Source: CAIKNB01 sp041658705
Lineage (GTDB): Bacteria > Patescibacteriota > Patescibacteriia > 2-12-FULL-60-25
Length of the DNA stretch: 24,847 bases
Assembly (NCBI GenBank): GCA_041658705.1
Contig: JBAZZT010000016.1
Span: 1-24,847 of the forward strand
Reading direction: 5' to 3'
Numbering within the stretch: position 1 is the stretch's first letter; every line of letters starts with the position of its first letter. Both the position numbers and the translations under genes were made by a program. Positions 14,106 to 20,670 of the stretch are shown here, one piece after another. Below the pieces are notes generated by a model. It was not told the DNA's origin. It saw only the letters and a program-made list of their open reading frames with translations, and did no database searches.

Positions 14106-15284
14106 CTAATCTTCACGTTTCACCCGGTCAGACTTCTGCTGTTTGCGATATTTCATTAGGAAAAATATTCCGGCGGCGAGCGAGATTATTCCCGCGGCCA
14201 GGAGCGCCGCTAAAAATTGATTCTCCGTCACTCCGAAGCCGGAGTCTGTTTTTCGGTCATCGGATTTTGATTCTGTTTTATCCGCACCTCCAAATTTTTC
14301 ATCCTGCGCCGCCGTTTCCAGAGCCGAGGTCGAAGTACCTTCAACAATCGGCAAAACCGCCGAGCCGCTGGTAGCTACGTTCTCCGTGCCACCAGTCGCG
14401 TTCTCCGCTTGCGTGGCGGCGGCCGTGCTCGGCGTTTCCGTGCCGCTGCCCGCGTTCTGCGTTTGTGTAGCGGCGGCAGCGGTCGCAACGGCAACCGACG
14501 CTTCGTCCTTCGGCGCCGCGCTCGACGGTGCGGGATTTCCGGATGTCGAACCCCCCGCCCCGCCTGATGATAAGGAGGCTGGCGGCGGGACTTCCGCTTG
14601 GCTGCGCTTCGGATCCAAAGGATAAGCGTCTTCCTTATCCCCCACTCCGTCGCCATCGGTGTCGCGCTTCAAAGGATCGGTGCCCAAAGCTGGCTCTTGA
14701 AAATCATACAGACCATCATTGTCGTCGTCGGAATCGATGGAGTCATCGACCCCGTCATGATCCGTGTCTTTCGACATCGTGGGGTCGAGCGGGAATTGGT
14801 CTTGGCTGTCCGGCACGCCGTCGTTATCGTCATCCGGGTCCAACGAGTTCCCGATGCCATCTCCATCCGTATCGATATCCACGAACTTTTCGACGATGAC
14901 TACGTTATTCTCTGGAGTCGCATCCGCGAAATCGACATCATTCACGGCTTTGACTTCGATCTTATGCGTACCCTGGGTCGTGGGTTTCCACATGATCCAA
15001 ACTTCATCGGCTTTGCCCGCGGCTTTGGCCGAAAAAGGTTTTGATCCGATCGGCTGGTCGTTATCCAAAAAATAAACCGTGCCTTCCACATCCGAATCGG
15101 CGACGCTTGAAATGGAAGCGTAAATCCTTACATTGCCGCCGACCAATGGCGAGCCGGACGAAAAAACCACGTCTCCCGCATCTAAGCTGACGTCATAACT
15201 TATTGCCTGAACGGGAGATGAGATGAGCAAAACCGCCACAATTAAGGCGCTAAGCGGCAGAAATGAACGTAAAACCTTAAACAT
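14106..15284 (-). CDS. secreted, C-terminally anchored protein with CARDB-like and thrombospondin type 3 regions
   Basis: About 392 residues. The signal peptide (FLPLSALIVAVLLISSPVQA) points to the start at 15284, 9 nt after TACAAT. Next come a beta-sandwich resembling CARDB (YFLDNDQPIGS, VWIMWKPTTQGTHKIEVKAV), then three Asp-rich calcium-binding segments of thrombospondin type 3 kind (DTDGDGIGNSLDPDDDNDG, DTDHDGVDDSIDSDDDNDG, DTDGDGVGDKEDAYPLDP). A Pro/Ala/Thr/Ser-rich stalk with imperfect ATQ...TE repeats leads to a transmembrane helix (FLAALLAAGIISLAAGIFFL) and a basic tail. It should sit on the outer face of the membrane. Adhesion or surface coating is inferred from the architecture. It is divergent from secE. 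Confidence 0.87.
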   Translation of the reverse strand: MFKVLRSFLPLSALIVAVLLISSPVQAISYDVSLDAGDVVFSSGSPLVGGNVRIYASISSVADSDVEGTVYFLDNDQPIGSKPFSAKAAGKADEVWIMWKPTTQGTHKIEVKAVNDVDFADATPENNVVIVEKFVDIDTDGDGIGNSLDPDDDNDGVPDSQDQFPLDPTMSKDTDHDGVDDSIDSDDDNDGLYDFQEPALGTDPLKRDTDGDGVGDKEDAYPLDPKRSQAEVPPPASLSSGGAGGSTSGNPAPSSAAPKDEASVAVATAAAATQTQNAGSGTETPSTAAATQAENATGGTENVATSGSAVLPIVEGTSTSALETAAQDEKFGGADKTESKSDDRKTDSGFGVTENQFLAALLAAGIISLAAGIFFLMKYRKQQKSDRVKRED

Positions 15285-15293
15285 ATTAGGCTT

Positions 15294-15322
15294 ATTGTAT
15301 CCCAGACCGAGGATACCCACAA
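15294..15322 (-). promoter_or_regulatory. promoter of the surface-protein gene
   Basis: Minus strand TTGTGG at 15317-15322, 17 bp, then TACAAT at 15294-15299, then 9 nt to the ATG. It is back to back with the secE promoter. Confidence 0.45.
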
Positions 15323-15326
15323 AGCC

Positions 15327-15355
15327 TTGTCAAAACAGCCGTCACGTGTTATCTT
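15327..15355 (+). promoter_or_regulatory. secE-nusG-rplK promoter
   Basis: TTGTCA at 15327-15332, 17 bp, then extended -10 TGT-TATCTT at 15350-15355. It gives a leader of about 110 nt, which is long for this window. Confidence 0.6.
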
Positions 15356-15363
15356 TTACGCAT

Positions 15364-15385
15364 AGCCCTGGGGAAGGGGCTTTTT
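15364..15385 (+). terminator. terminator-like hairpin at the start of the secE leader
   Basis: AGCCC and GGGCT with an 8-nt loop, followed by TTTTT. It begins within a few bases of the predicted transcript start and no plus-strand gene precedes it. It could be an attenuator or a 5' stabilising hairpin. A second stem, GACGACG (15388-15394) with CGTCGTC (15418-15424), follows. Confidence 0.4.
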
Positions 15386-15470
15386 AAGACGACGAAACCT
15401 TGAGATAATAAAAGTAACGTCGTCCCGAGCGAATCCGCACCAGCGGAAGAGCGAGGGAACTCTGAAACAT

Positions 15471-15794
15471 ATGACGCTTGTCGAAAAAATCTCGGACTAC
15501 TTGCGGTCATCCAAAGCCGAAATGTTCAAGGTCTCGTGGCCCTCGCGGCGCGATACTTTGCGCTACAGCGCGCTCATCATCGGCATCAGCGTGATCGTCG
15601 CGGTGTTCTTCGCTAGCCTCGATCTTGGCTTTACGCGTTTGTTCGACGTCACCATCTTGAGCGTCGCCAAGACGCGCTCGCTCCAGGTCAAACCGGTGGA
15701 GCAAAATACGGTCACCCCCGTAGCGCCGACCACCCAACCAAACGGCAGCGTGGACCTGAATCAAGCTAAGCCGATAGAGACGCCGAAGAAATAA
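15471..15794 (+). CDS. secE: preprotein translocase subunit SecE
   Basis: SecE clamps SecY in the SecYEG translocon of the cytoplasmic membrane. The 107-residue protein has the amphipathic cytoplasmic helix and conserved hinge (RSSKAEMFKVSWPSRRDTLR), then a single transmembrane helix (SALIIGISVIVAVFFASLDL). After this it carries an unusual Pro/Thr-rich tail of about 45 residues (VEQNTVTPVAPTTQPNGS) not found in typical single-helix SecE of about 60 residues. nusG follows, the usual order. GAGGGA lies 12 nt before the ATG, too far for a strong ribosome binding site. Confidence 0.9.
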   Translation: MTLVEKISDYLRSSKAEMFKVSWPSRRDTLRYSALIIGISVIVAVFFASLDLGFTRLFDVTILSVAKTRSLQVKPVEQNTVTPVAPTTQPNGSVDLNQAKPIETPKK

Positions 15795-15801
15795 AAACGA
15801 A

Positions 15802-15884
15802 TTCAAAAATTTCTAATGACTAATTTCTAATGTCTAATGCTCGGTCAGAAATTTAGACATTAGCCATTAGACATTCGACATTCC
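15802..15884. repeat. word-type foldback (TAATGTCTAATG)
   Basis: TTTCTAATGACTAATTTCTAATG words are followed by their complement TTAGACATTAGCCATTAGACATT. It lies between secE and nusG, inside what should be one operon. Confidence 0.75.
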
Positions 15885-15893
15885 ATCCCCCCT

Positions 15894-16442
15894 ATGCCTA
15901 AACAAACCCTAGACCTTGGCCGACGCTGGTTCGCCATCCATACCTATTCGGGATACGAAGAGGCGGTGTCGGATAGCTTGAAGCGCCGTATCGAGACCAT
16001 GGGCATGCAAGACAAGATCTTCAACGTGCTCGTGCCCATCGAGAAAAAAATCAAGATCAAAAACGGCAAGCGCAAACTGGTCGAGGAAAAAATCTATCCC
16101 GGTTATGTGCTCGTCGAGATGGTCGTGACGGACGACTCGTGGTATGTCGTGCGCAACACGCCTTCGGTCACTGGTTTCATCGGCACCGGCACCACCCCCT
16201 CCCCCATCGACGACGCCAAGATCCAAGACATCCTGAAACGCATGAACACCGAGGAAGAAACTGAATTCTCCATCGACCTGCAGATCGGCATGCCGGTCAA
16301 GATCGGCGATGGCCCGTTCAAAGGCTTCGAAGGCAAGGTCAGCGAGATCGACGGCGCGCGCGGCAAAGTCAAAGTGCTGGTCTCCATGTTCGGCCGCGAG
16401 ACTCCGCTGGAACTTGACTTTACGCAGGTCAAGAAGGTATAG
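15894..16442 (+). CDS. nusG: transcription termination/antitermination protein NusG
   Basis: The 182-residue NusG binds RNA polymerase and couples it to Rho or ribosomes. The NGN domain shows RRWFAIHTYSGYEEAV, LVPIEKKIKIKNGKR and KIYPGYVLVEMVVTDDSWYVVRNTP, with VTGFIGTG near its end. The C-terminal KOW domain has GMPVKIGDGPFKGFEGKV and a VSMFGRETPLELDF close. Length and order are normal with no insertion. The ATG lies 9 nt after the inverted repeat and has no Shine-Dalgarno site. Confidence 0.95.
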   Translation: MPKQTLDLGRRWFAIHTYSGYEEAVSDSLKRRIETMGMQDKIFNVLVPIEKKIKIKNGKRKLVEEKIYPGYVLVEMVVTDDSWYVVRNTPSVTGFIGTGTTPSPIDDAKIQDILKRMNTEEETEFSIDLQIGMPVKIGDGPFKGFEGKVSEIDGARGKVKVLVSMFGRETPLELDFTQVKKV

Positions 16443-16522
16443 AGGGAGACGGTAGCCAGACATCGCCGGAGCTCCAGGTTCGACGCGCTTCTCGCCGGAC
16501 CTGTAAACTCTAACGAAATTTT

Positions 16523-16574
16523 GTAGGGGCGTACGGTCGTACGCCCTCCTGGGCGCATAACCACGCGCCCCTAC
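16523..16574. repeat. GTAGGGGCG repeat, compound hairpin
   Basis: The outer ends GTAGGGGCG and CGCCCCTAC pair, and inside is a second hairpin GGGCGTACGGTCGTACGCCC. It lies 8 nt upstream of rplK. The rest of the nusG-rplK gap (16443-16522) holds TAGACGGTAG-type words and a weak CAGGT/ACCTG foldback. Confidence 0.8.
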
Positions 16575-16582
16575 CCAAGAAT

Positions 16583-17005
16583 ATGGCCAAAAAAGTAAAG
16601 ACGCTCATCAAGCTCCAAATCAACGGCGGCGCAGCTAACCCGGCTCCTCCGGTCGGTACGGCACTGGGCCCCCAAGGTTTGAACATCGCCGAATTCTGCA
16701 AGCGCTTCAACGATGCGACGCAAGATCGCCGCGGCGAAGTCGTGCCGTGCGTGATCACGGTCTATGAAGATCGCACTTACGATTTCATCCTCAAGATCGC
16801 GCCCGTCGCCGAAATGCTCAAGAAGGCCGCCGGTATCCAAAAGGGATCGGCTAAGCCGCTGCAAGAGAAAATCGGCAAAGTCACCAAGGCGCAAATCCGC
16901 GAAATCGCGGAAAAGAAAATGCCCGACCTGAATTGCCACACCGTGGAAGCCGCCATGCGGCAAGTCGAAGGCACAGCCAAGAACATGGGATTGACGGTGG
17001 TATAA
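16583..17005 (+). CDS. rplK: 50S ribosomal protein uL11
   Basis: The 140-residue uL11 forms the base of the L7/L12 stalk and binds 23S rRNA in the GTPase-associated centre. Clear marks are LQINGGAANPAPPVGTALG, the PQGLNIAEFCKRFND segment, and the C-terminal rRNA-binding domain (KGSAKPLQEKIGKVT, IREIAEKKMPDLN, GTAKNMGL). It follows nusG as usual, but rplA, normally the next gene, is 3.7 kb away. A strong terminator directly follows, so the ancestral operon is broken here. Confidence 0.95.
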   Translation: MAKKVKTLIKLQINGGAANPAPPVGTALGPQGLNIAEFCKRFNDATQDRRGEVVPCVITVYEDRTYDFILKIAPVAEMLKKAAGIQKGSAKPLQEKIGKVTKAQIREIAEKKMPDLNCHTVEAAMRQVEGTAKNMGLTVV

Positions 17006-17021
17006 AGAATCGATTGAGCAG

Positions 17022-17047
17022 CCGCCCGCAATTCGCGGGCGGTTTTG
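17022..17047 (+). terminator. rplK terminator
   Basis: CCGCCCGC and GCGGGCGG, an 8-bp stem with a 5-nt loop, followed by TTTTG, 17 nt after the stop codon. Confidence 0.8.
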
Positions 17048-17130
17048 TAATGGGTAAAGTCGTTGCGAAGCTACCCGCCAAGTTCTACATGATAGAGAAA
17101 CCTCCAGAGATTTCTCCGCTCGCTAGCGCT

Positions 17131-17171
17131 CGGTCGAAATGACGGAATTTTTCTTTTTTGTCGTTTCGACC
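17131..17171. repeat. GGTCGAAATGAC inverted repeat
   Basis: CGGTCGAAATGAC on the left and GTCGTTTCGACCG on the right fold back around a T-rich loop. CTCGCTAGCGCTC words precede it. It is part of the 321-bp gene-free stretch 17006-17326. Confidence 0.6.
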
Positions 17172-17203
17172 GATGGTCTATCCATAAAAATTATAGGATG
17201 GCC

Positions 17204-17231
17204 GTAGGGGCGAATGATTATTCGCCCCTAC
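17204..17231. repeat. GTAGGGGCG repeat, perfect 12-bp arms
   Basis: GTAGGGGCGAAT and ATTCGCCCCTAC flank a 4-nt loop. Confidence 0.8.
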
Positions 17232-17242
17232 CGACTGCTGCT

Positions 17243-17271
17243 AAAGGTCCTTCGACAGGCTCAGGATGACA
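17243..17271. repeat. half copy of the TGTCATCCTGAGC repeat
   Basis: AAAGGTCCTTCGAC and CTCAGGATGACA are present, but the matching left arm is absent, so this is a solo right arm. Confidence 0.7.
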
Positions 17272-17290
17272 AATGGTTCCTAAACAAAAT

Positions 17291-17319
17291 TTGTTTTTAT
17301 CCATTTTTCACCCTACACT
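17291..17319 (+). promoter_or_regulatory. leaderless-type promoter of the 17327 gene
   Basis: TTGTTT at 17291-17296, 17 bp, TACACT at 17314-17319, then 7 nt to the ATG. Confidence 0.5.
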
Positions 17320-17326
17320 TCTTGTC

Positions 17327-17824
17327 ATGGAGGCTCTTAGCTCGATTATGCTTGTACTTGGCATCTTGCTGGTCCTGCTCCTCATCCTGGGCGGCTGGAT
17401 TTTTGCCGCCGTCGCCGATTACCACGACCTTAAAAATATGAACCAACCCAACCCCAAAGCCACGGTCATCAAAACCGTGTACTTCTATCTCGTCTCGCTC
17501 ATCTCGCTCTTCATCATCGTGTTCGGCGCCATCGACTTGATTAACATCGGTCTGCGCACCTGGGTCTTCCCCAAAGCCGACAAGAATCCGTATTCATATC
17601 CTTGCGCCTCTGGAATCTACCCGACGGCGGAAAAAACTCCCAACGCGGATCTCCAAAGGCAAAGCTGTCTGGAAGATCAAAAACGCCAAGACGAGACGCA
17701 AGCCGTGCAAAAGCAACGCGATGCCGTGCGCGACATCTCTTTAATCGTCGTCGGCGTCCCACTCTTCGCCTTGCATTGGCTGGCCATCCGCCGCGAAAAC
17801 AAAAGACGCGAGACGTCAGTCTGA
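17327..17824 (+). CDS. three-helix membrane protein, DUF5671-like
   Basis: A 165-residue protein with a first helix at about 5-27 (SIMLVLGILLVLLLILGGWIF), a second at about 47-70 (VYFYLVSLISLFIIVFGAIDL), then a polar loop of about 60 residues with two cysteines (YPCASG, RQSCLED), and a third helix (ISLIVVGVPLFALHWLAI) with a basic tail. The VYFYLVSLISL and VGVPLFALHW segments resemble the DUF5671 type of bacterial membrane proteins by memory, not by search. The start at 17327 follows TACACT by 7 nt; the frame extends 18 codons upstream into intergenic words. No enzymatic motif is seen. It is the first gene in the segment that separates rplK from rplA. Confidence 0.78.
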   Translation: MEALSSIMLVLGILLVLLLILGGWIFAAVADYHDLKNMNQPNPKATVIKTVYFYLVSLISLFIIVFGAIDLINIGLRTWVFPKADKNPYSYPCASGIYPTAEKTPNADLQRQSCLEDQKRQDETQAVQKQRDAVRDISLIVVGVPLFALHWLAIRRENKRRETSV

Positions 17825-17832
17825 AGAAATAA

Positions 17833-17894
17833 GGTACTGGGTGCTAGGTTCTGGGTTTCCGATTTAAGAAACCTAGCACCCAACACCCAGAACC
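17833..17894. repeat. word-type foldback (GGGTGCTAGGTTCTGG)
   Basis: TGGGTGCTAGGTT pairs with AACCTAGCACCCA, with further CTGGG/CCCAG pairing, between the 17327 and 17916 genes. Confidence 0.8.
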
Positions 17895-17915
17895 TTCGGT
17901 CTTAATTCGAAAATT

Positions 17916-18467
17916 ATGGACGATATCTTGGACAAACCTCCGAAACGCAGCCTCTTGCCCATAATCGGCGTGCTGGTTGCCTTTGTAGCTCTGCTCGGCG
18001 CAGTGGGTTATTTCTATTGGACAAACAGACAACCCGCCAACCCGATCCCGCAAGCGCCTCTCCCCTCGTCCACCTCGACGCAGCAGATAGAAACCCCGAC
18101 CTCGACGGCGGAAAATCCAACCATTTCAAACACGACGGAAGTACCGACATATAAATCAGGCGATACGATTAGATTGTTTGAGGGCGATGTCGTTTACATC
18201 TCATCCGAAAAAGAAAATGGACTTCCCTACCGACTCAAGGCGGACGGCTTCACCGATTCGCGTTGTCCCGCAGGCGTCCAATGCATCTGGGCCGGTGAAC
18301 GCGGCGTAGATCTCGGGTTGACGCTGGCCGATACCGACGGATTGAACAAAAGTTTTTTCTTGAAAGAAAAGACAGCGCCGACTTCAACCGTCGAAGGTCT
18401 GAAATTCACACTTATTACGATTGACGATTCTAAAGGCGGAACTTATGCCGACATCAAAGTCGAGTGA
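17916..18467 (+). CDS. membrane-anchored protein with RCPAGVQCIWAGE motif
   Basis: A 183-residue protein. A short basic N terminus, one transmembrane helix (LLPIIGVLVAFVALLGAVGYF), a Pro/Ser/Thr linker (about 43-78), then a beta-rich domain with DSRCPAGVQCIWAGERGVDL, whose two cysteines could form a disulphide outside the membrane. The SRCP..VQCIWAGE pattern recurs in small lipoproteins and anchored proteins of unknown function in several phyla, as far as I know. There is no enzymatic assignment. Its 3' end overlaps the next gene by 23 nt, so the two are co-transcribed. A start without a ribosome binding site follows the repeat. Confidence 0.78.
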   Translation: MDDILDKPPKRSLLPIIGVLVAFVALLGAVGYFYWTNRQPANPIPQAPLPSSTSTQQIETPTSTAENPTISNTTEVPTYKSGDTIRLFEGDVVYISSEKENGLPYRLKADGFTDSRCPAGVQCIWAGERGVDLGLTLADTDGLNKSFFLKEKTAPTSTVEGLKFTLITIDDSKGGTYADIKVE

Positions 18468-18714
18468 TTTCAAGACGCGCGTCTGCGCCGTGGTGGCCAA
18501 GATCCCCAAAGGCAAGACGCTGTCCTATAAGCGGGTCGCGGAACTGGCGGGTAGCCCCAAGGCTTTTCGCGCCGTGGGCAACTTGATGCATAAAAACGAA
18601 AATCCAAAAGTCCCGTGCCATCGCGTCATCAAATCCGACGGCTCGCCGGGCGGATTTTTCTACGGCACGAAAAAGAAAATCGAAATTTTGAAGAAAGAAG
18701 GCGCGATAAAATAA
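18445..18714 (+). CDS. MGMT/Ogt-family alkyltransferase domain protein
   Basis: An 89-residue protein made almost only of the C-terminal DNA-binding domain of O6-alkylguanine-DNA alkyltransferases. It shows IPKGKTLSYKRVAELAG, FRAVGNLMHKNENP and the active-site VPCHRVI with Cys58, followed by GSPGGFFYG. The family removes alkyl groups from O6-guanine by transfer to that cysteine. Because the cysteine is present, it is not the alkyltransferase-like (Trp) type, but it lacks the N-terminal domain of full Ogt. Activity is therefore likely but not certain. The ATG at 18445 is preceded by AAAGGCGG and lies inside the previous gene. Confidence 0.88.
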   Translation: MPTSKSSDFKTRVCAVVAKIPKGKTLSYKRVAELAGSPKAFRAVGNLMHKNENPKVPCHRVIKSDGSPGGFFYGTKKKIEILKKEGAIK

Positions 18715-18715
18715 T

Positions 18716-18984
18716 TGTCATTCTTGAGGCCGTCTGACGGCCGAAGAATCTTCCGATTCCTTAAGGCATAAGTTAGACGGTAGCCAGACGCAGGGGCGCA
18801 CGGTCGTGCGCCCTTTTGGTAATAAGAGGATGTCATTCTTGAGGCCGTCTGACGGCCGAAGAATCTTCCAATTCCTTAAGGTATCCGTAGGGGCGACCCA
18901 ACGGGTCGCCCCTACGGAATCAGCCAGAGGAAGATCCTTCGCTGCGCTCGAGGGCACGGCGTTCGCGAACGCCGTGCCAGGATG
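18716..18984. repeat. nested repeat stack
   Basis: It fills most of the 372-bp gap 18715-19086. It holds two direct copies of a TGTCATTCTTGAGGCCGTCT unit (about 18718-18764 and 18832-18880), a TAGACGGTAG word, a GTAGGGGCG-type hairpin (about 18792-18815), a perfect 15-bp-arm hairpin (18885-18917) and a perfect 26-bp palindrome (18953-18978). The stack closes with AGGATGACA, the complement of the TGTCATYCT start. The elements appear to have inserted into one another. Confidence 0.75.
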
Positions 18985-19011
18985 ACATTGGCTTTTATTC
19001 GACGGGAAGCG

Positions 19012-19039
19012 CCGCGCTTGCGTTTTCCGCGGTTTTTTT
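19012..19039 (+). terminator. terminator-like hairpin upstream of pyrF
   Basis: CCGCG and CGCGG with a loop of about 11 nt are followed by seven T, then TATAGA. It could end upstream transcription or attenuate pyrF. TTGCGT (19018-19023) and TATAGA (19039-19044) could also be a promoter, with a short 15-bp spacer. Confidence 0.4.
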
Positions 19040-19086
19040 ATAGAGTCCGGCCGTACCTTTCATTCAGGAACAGGAGGATAGCCAGA

Positions 19087-19914
19087 ATGGTCACATTGCA
19101 ACCCAAAGACCGCATCATGGTGGCACTGGATGTGAGCGACCCCGACAAGGCCGCGAGGCTCGTCGAACAGCTCTCGCCGCACGTCGGCGCATGCAAGTAC
19201 GGACTCGAGTACGGACACGCGATGGAGTATAACCTCTTGGCCCCCGAGGAAGAGGCGGATGCCATCGAGTCGTTGCGCGCTTATCGCCGACTGCATCGAG
19301 CCATCGTGGAGGCGGGCACGCTGTCCTTCAAGGACGGGAAGCTCCACGACATCGCCAACACCGTCGAGAAGGCGTCAATCTGCATCGCCAAGAGCGGCTT
19401 CAAGATGTTCAACGTCCATTGCCTGGGCGGACCCAAGATGATGGAAGCAGCGGCCAAAGCGGCCAAGACCATGGATCCGCGCCCGCTCGTCATCGGCGTC
19501 ACCGTGCTCACCAGTTTGTCCTACGATGATTTTGAAAGGATGGGAATCCCCCTTCTTCTTTCATGCAGAATCACGCCCGAGAAACGGAAACTTCAAGCCT
19601 TGCAAGGGCTGGTCATGAATCTCGCCACGCTCGCCAAGGAATGCGGCCTGGACGGCGTGGTCTGCTCGCCGCAAGAGGCAAGGTTGATTCGCGAGCAATG
19701 CGGCCCCGACTTTCTGTTGGTCACGCCGGGCATCCGTTCCAAGGATGCGCCGCCGGACGACCAGAAGCGCACCATGACCGCCGGTCAAGCCATCCGCGAG
19801 GGTGCGGACATCATGGTCATCGGCCGACCAATCACCGGCGCGCCCGACCCGGTCGAAGCAGCCAAACGCTTCACCGACGAGATCGCGGAAACCCTCAAGG
19901 AGATGGGACAATGA
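19087..19914 (+). CDS. pyrF: orotidine 5'-phosphate decarboxylase
   Basis: PyrF converts OMP to UMP in the last step of de novo pyrimidine synthesis. The 275-residue barrel shows IMVALDVSDPDKA with substrate aspartate 15, lysine 37 (ACKYGLE), the catalytic DGKLHDIANTV (Asp83, Lys85, Asp88), GLDGVVCSPQEA, LLVTPGIR and the phosphate-binding VIGRPITGAPDP. It is longer than the usual 230-245 residues because of an insert at about 43-75, including APEEEADAIESLRAYRRL, and another near SYDDFERMG. AGGAGG precedes the ATG by 9 nt, ruling out the longer frame that enters the repeat stack. The stop overlaps the pyrE start (ATGA). Confidence 0.93.
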   Translation: MVTLQPKDRIMVALDVSDPDKAARLVEQLSPHVGACKYGLEYGHAMEYNLLAPEEEADAIESLRAYRRLHRAIVEAGTLSFKDGKLHDIANTVEKASICIAKSGFKMFNVHCLGGPKMMEAAAKAAKTMDPRPLVIGVTVLTSLSYDDFERMGIPLLLSCRITPEKRKLQALQGLVMNLATLAKECGLDGVVCSPQEARLIREQCGPDFLLVTPGIRSKDAPPDDQKRTMTAGQAIREGADIMVIGRPITGAPDPVEAAKRFTDEIAETLKEMGQ

Positions 19915-20564
19915 ACCCCTTCAAGGAACAAGTCGCGTTAAATCTCTACTACCAGGGCGCCGCCAAGTTCGGCAAGTTCCGACTCAAGCTACACGAGAAG
20001 AACCCTGACGCGCCGCTCTCGCCCATCTACCTCAACCTGCGCACGCCCGCGAACCCCAAACCGGGTCCGTTGACCGCCGAGGTCGTGGGCATGATAGCCG
20101 TCCTGATGGCCGCGCTGACCCGGGAACTCAAATACAAGCCGGTCTGCGGCGTGCCCAATGCCGGCGATCCCTTCGCCGAAGCGTTCTACGCCTTGGAGCA
20201 GGACAAGTTGAGCGGCTTGATCCACCTGGGCAAGTCCGAGGCGGGCGGTCGCCGCTTCGTCTCGAGCATCATGGAAGGCGGATTCTCAAAGGGCGAGACC
20301 GTCCTCTTGCTGGATGACCTGATCACCAAGGCCGACAGCAAGTTCGAAGCCATCCAAGTGCTCGAATCCGACGGTCTGATCGTCAAAGACGTGGTCGTGC
20401 TGGTGGACCGCGAACAAGGCGGCGAGGCGGAACTGGCGGCCAAAGGCTATCGCCTGCATTCCGCCTTCACCCTGCGCTGGCTGGTGAACTTCTATGCCGT
20501 GCAAGGACTCATCAGCATGTCCATGCTCGACGAAGTCCTGGACTACCTGCAGGCCAACTCCTGA
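19911..20564 (+). CDS. pyrE: orotate phosphoribosyltransferase
   Basis: PyrE makes OMP from orotate and PRPP, the reaction just before PyrF. The 217-residue protein has LSPIYLNLR, VCGVPNAGDPFAEAF and the PRPP-binding segment TVLLLDDLITKADSK (130-144). The family usually reads VDDVITTGGS at that site; here TKADS replaces TTGGS, a notable change, but the two acidic residues remain. A C-terminal VLVDREQGG strand also matches. Start: ATG inside the pyrF stop (ATGA) with AAGGAG 8 nt upstream. No other pyrimidine gene adjoins. A strong terminator ends the pair. Confidence 0.88.
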   Translation: MNPFKEQVALNLYYQGAAKFGKFRLKLHEKNPDAPLSPIYLNLRTPANPKPGPLTAEVVGMIAVLMAALTRELKYKPVCGVPNAGDPFAEAFYALEQDKLSGLIHLGKSEAGGRRFVSSIMEGGFSKGETVLLLDDLITKADSKFEAIQVLESDGLIVKDVVVLVDREQGGEAELAAKGYRLHSAFTLRWLVNFYAVQGLISMSMLDEVLDYLQANS

Positions 20565-20571
20565 ACGCTCC

Positions 20572-20606
20572 CGCCCCCAGTCTCTTGACTCGGGGGCGGC
20601 TTTGTT
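20572..20606 (+). terminator. pyrFE terminator
   Basis: CCGCCCCCAGTC pairs with GACT-C-GGGGGCGG (one bulge), followed by CTTTGTT. It isolates rplA from pyrFE. Confidence 0.75.
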
Positions 20607-20670
20607 ATAGGCTGCGGACATTAAAAACTAACGTGGGAGACTCTCAAACGGGTCGACCGAACCACTACGT

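Noticed and set aside
16443..16522. tRNA-like GGTTCGAC between nusG and rplK
   Set aside because: No acceptor stem, anticodon stem or D arm can be drawn around it.
18982..19086. Extended pyrF N terminus
   Set aside because: It starts in the repeat stack and ignores the AGGAGG site directly before 19087.
19563..19910. Extended pyrE frame inside pyrF
   Set aside because: The protein homologous to PyrE begins at 19911 with AAGGAG and an ATGA overlap.
20610..20670. L1-binding operator in the rplA leader
   Set aside because: Some foldbacks exist, but I could not match them to the known L1 site.
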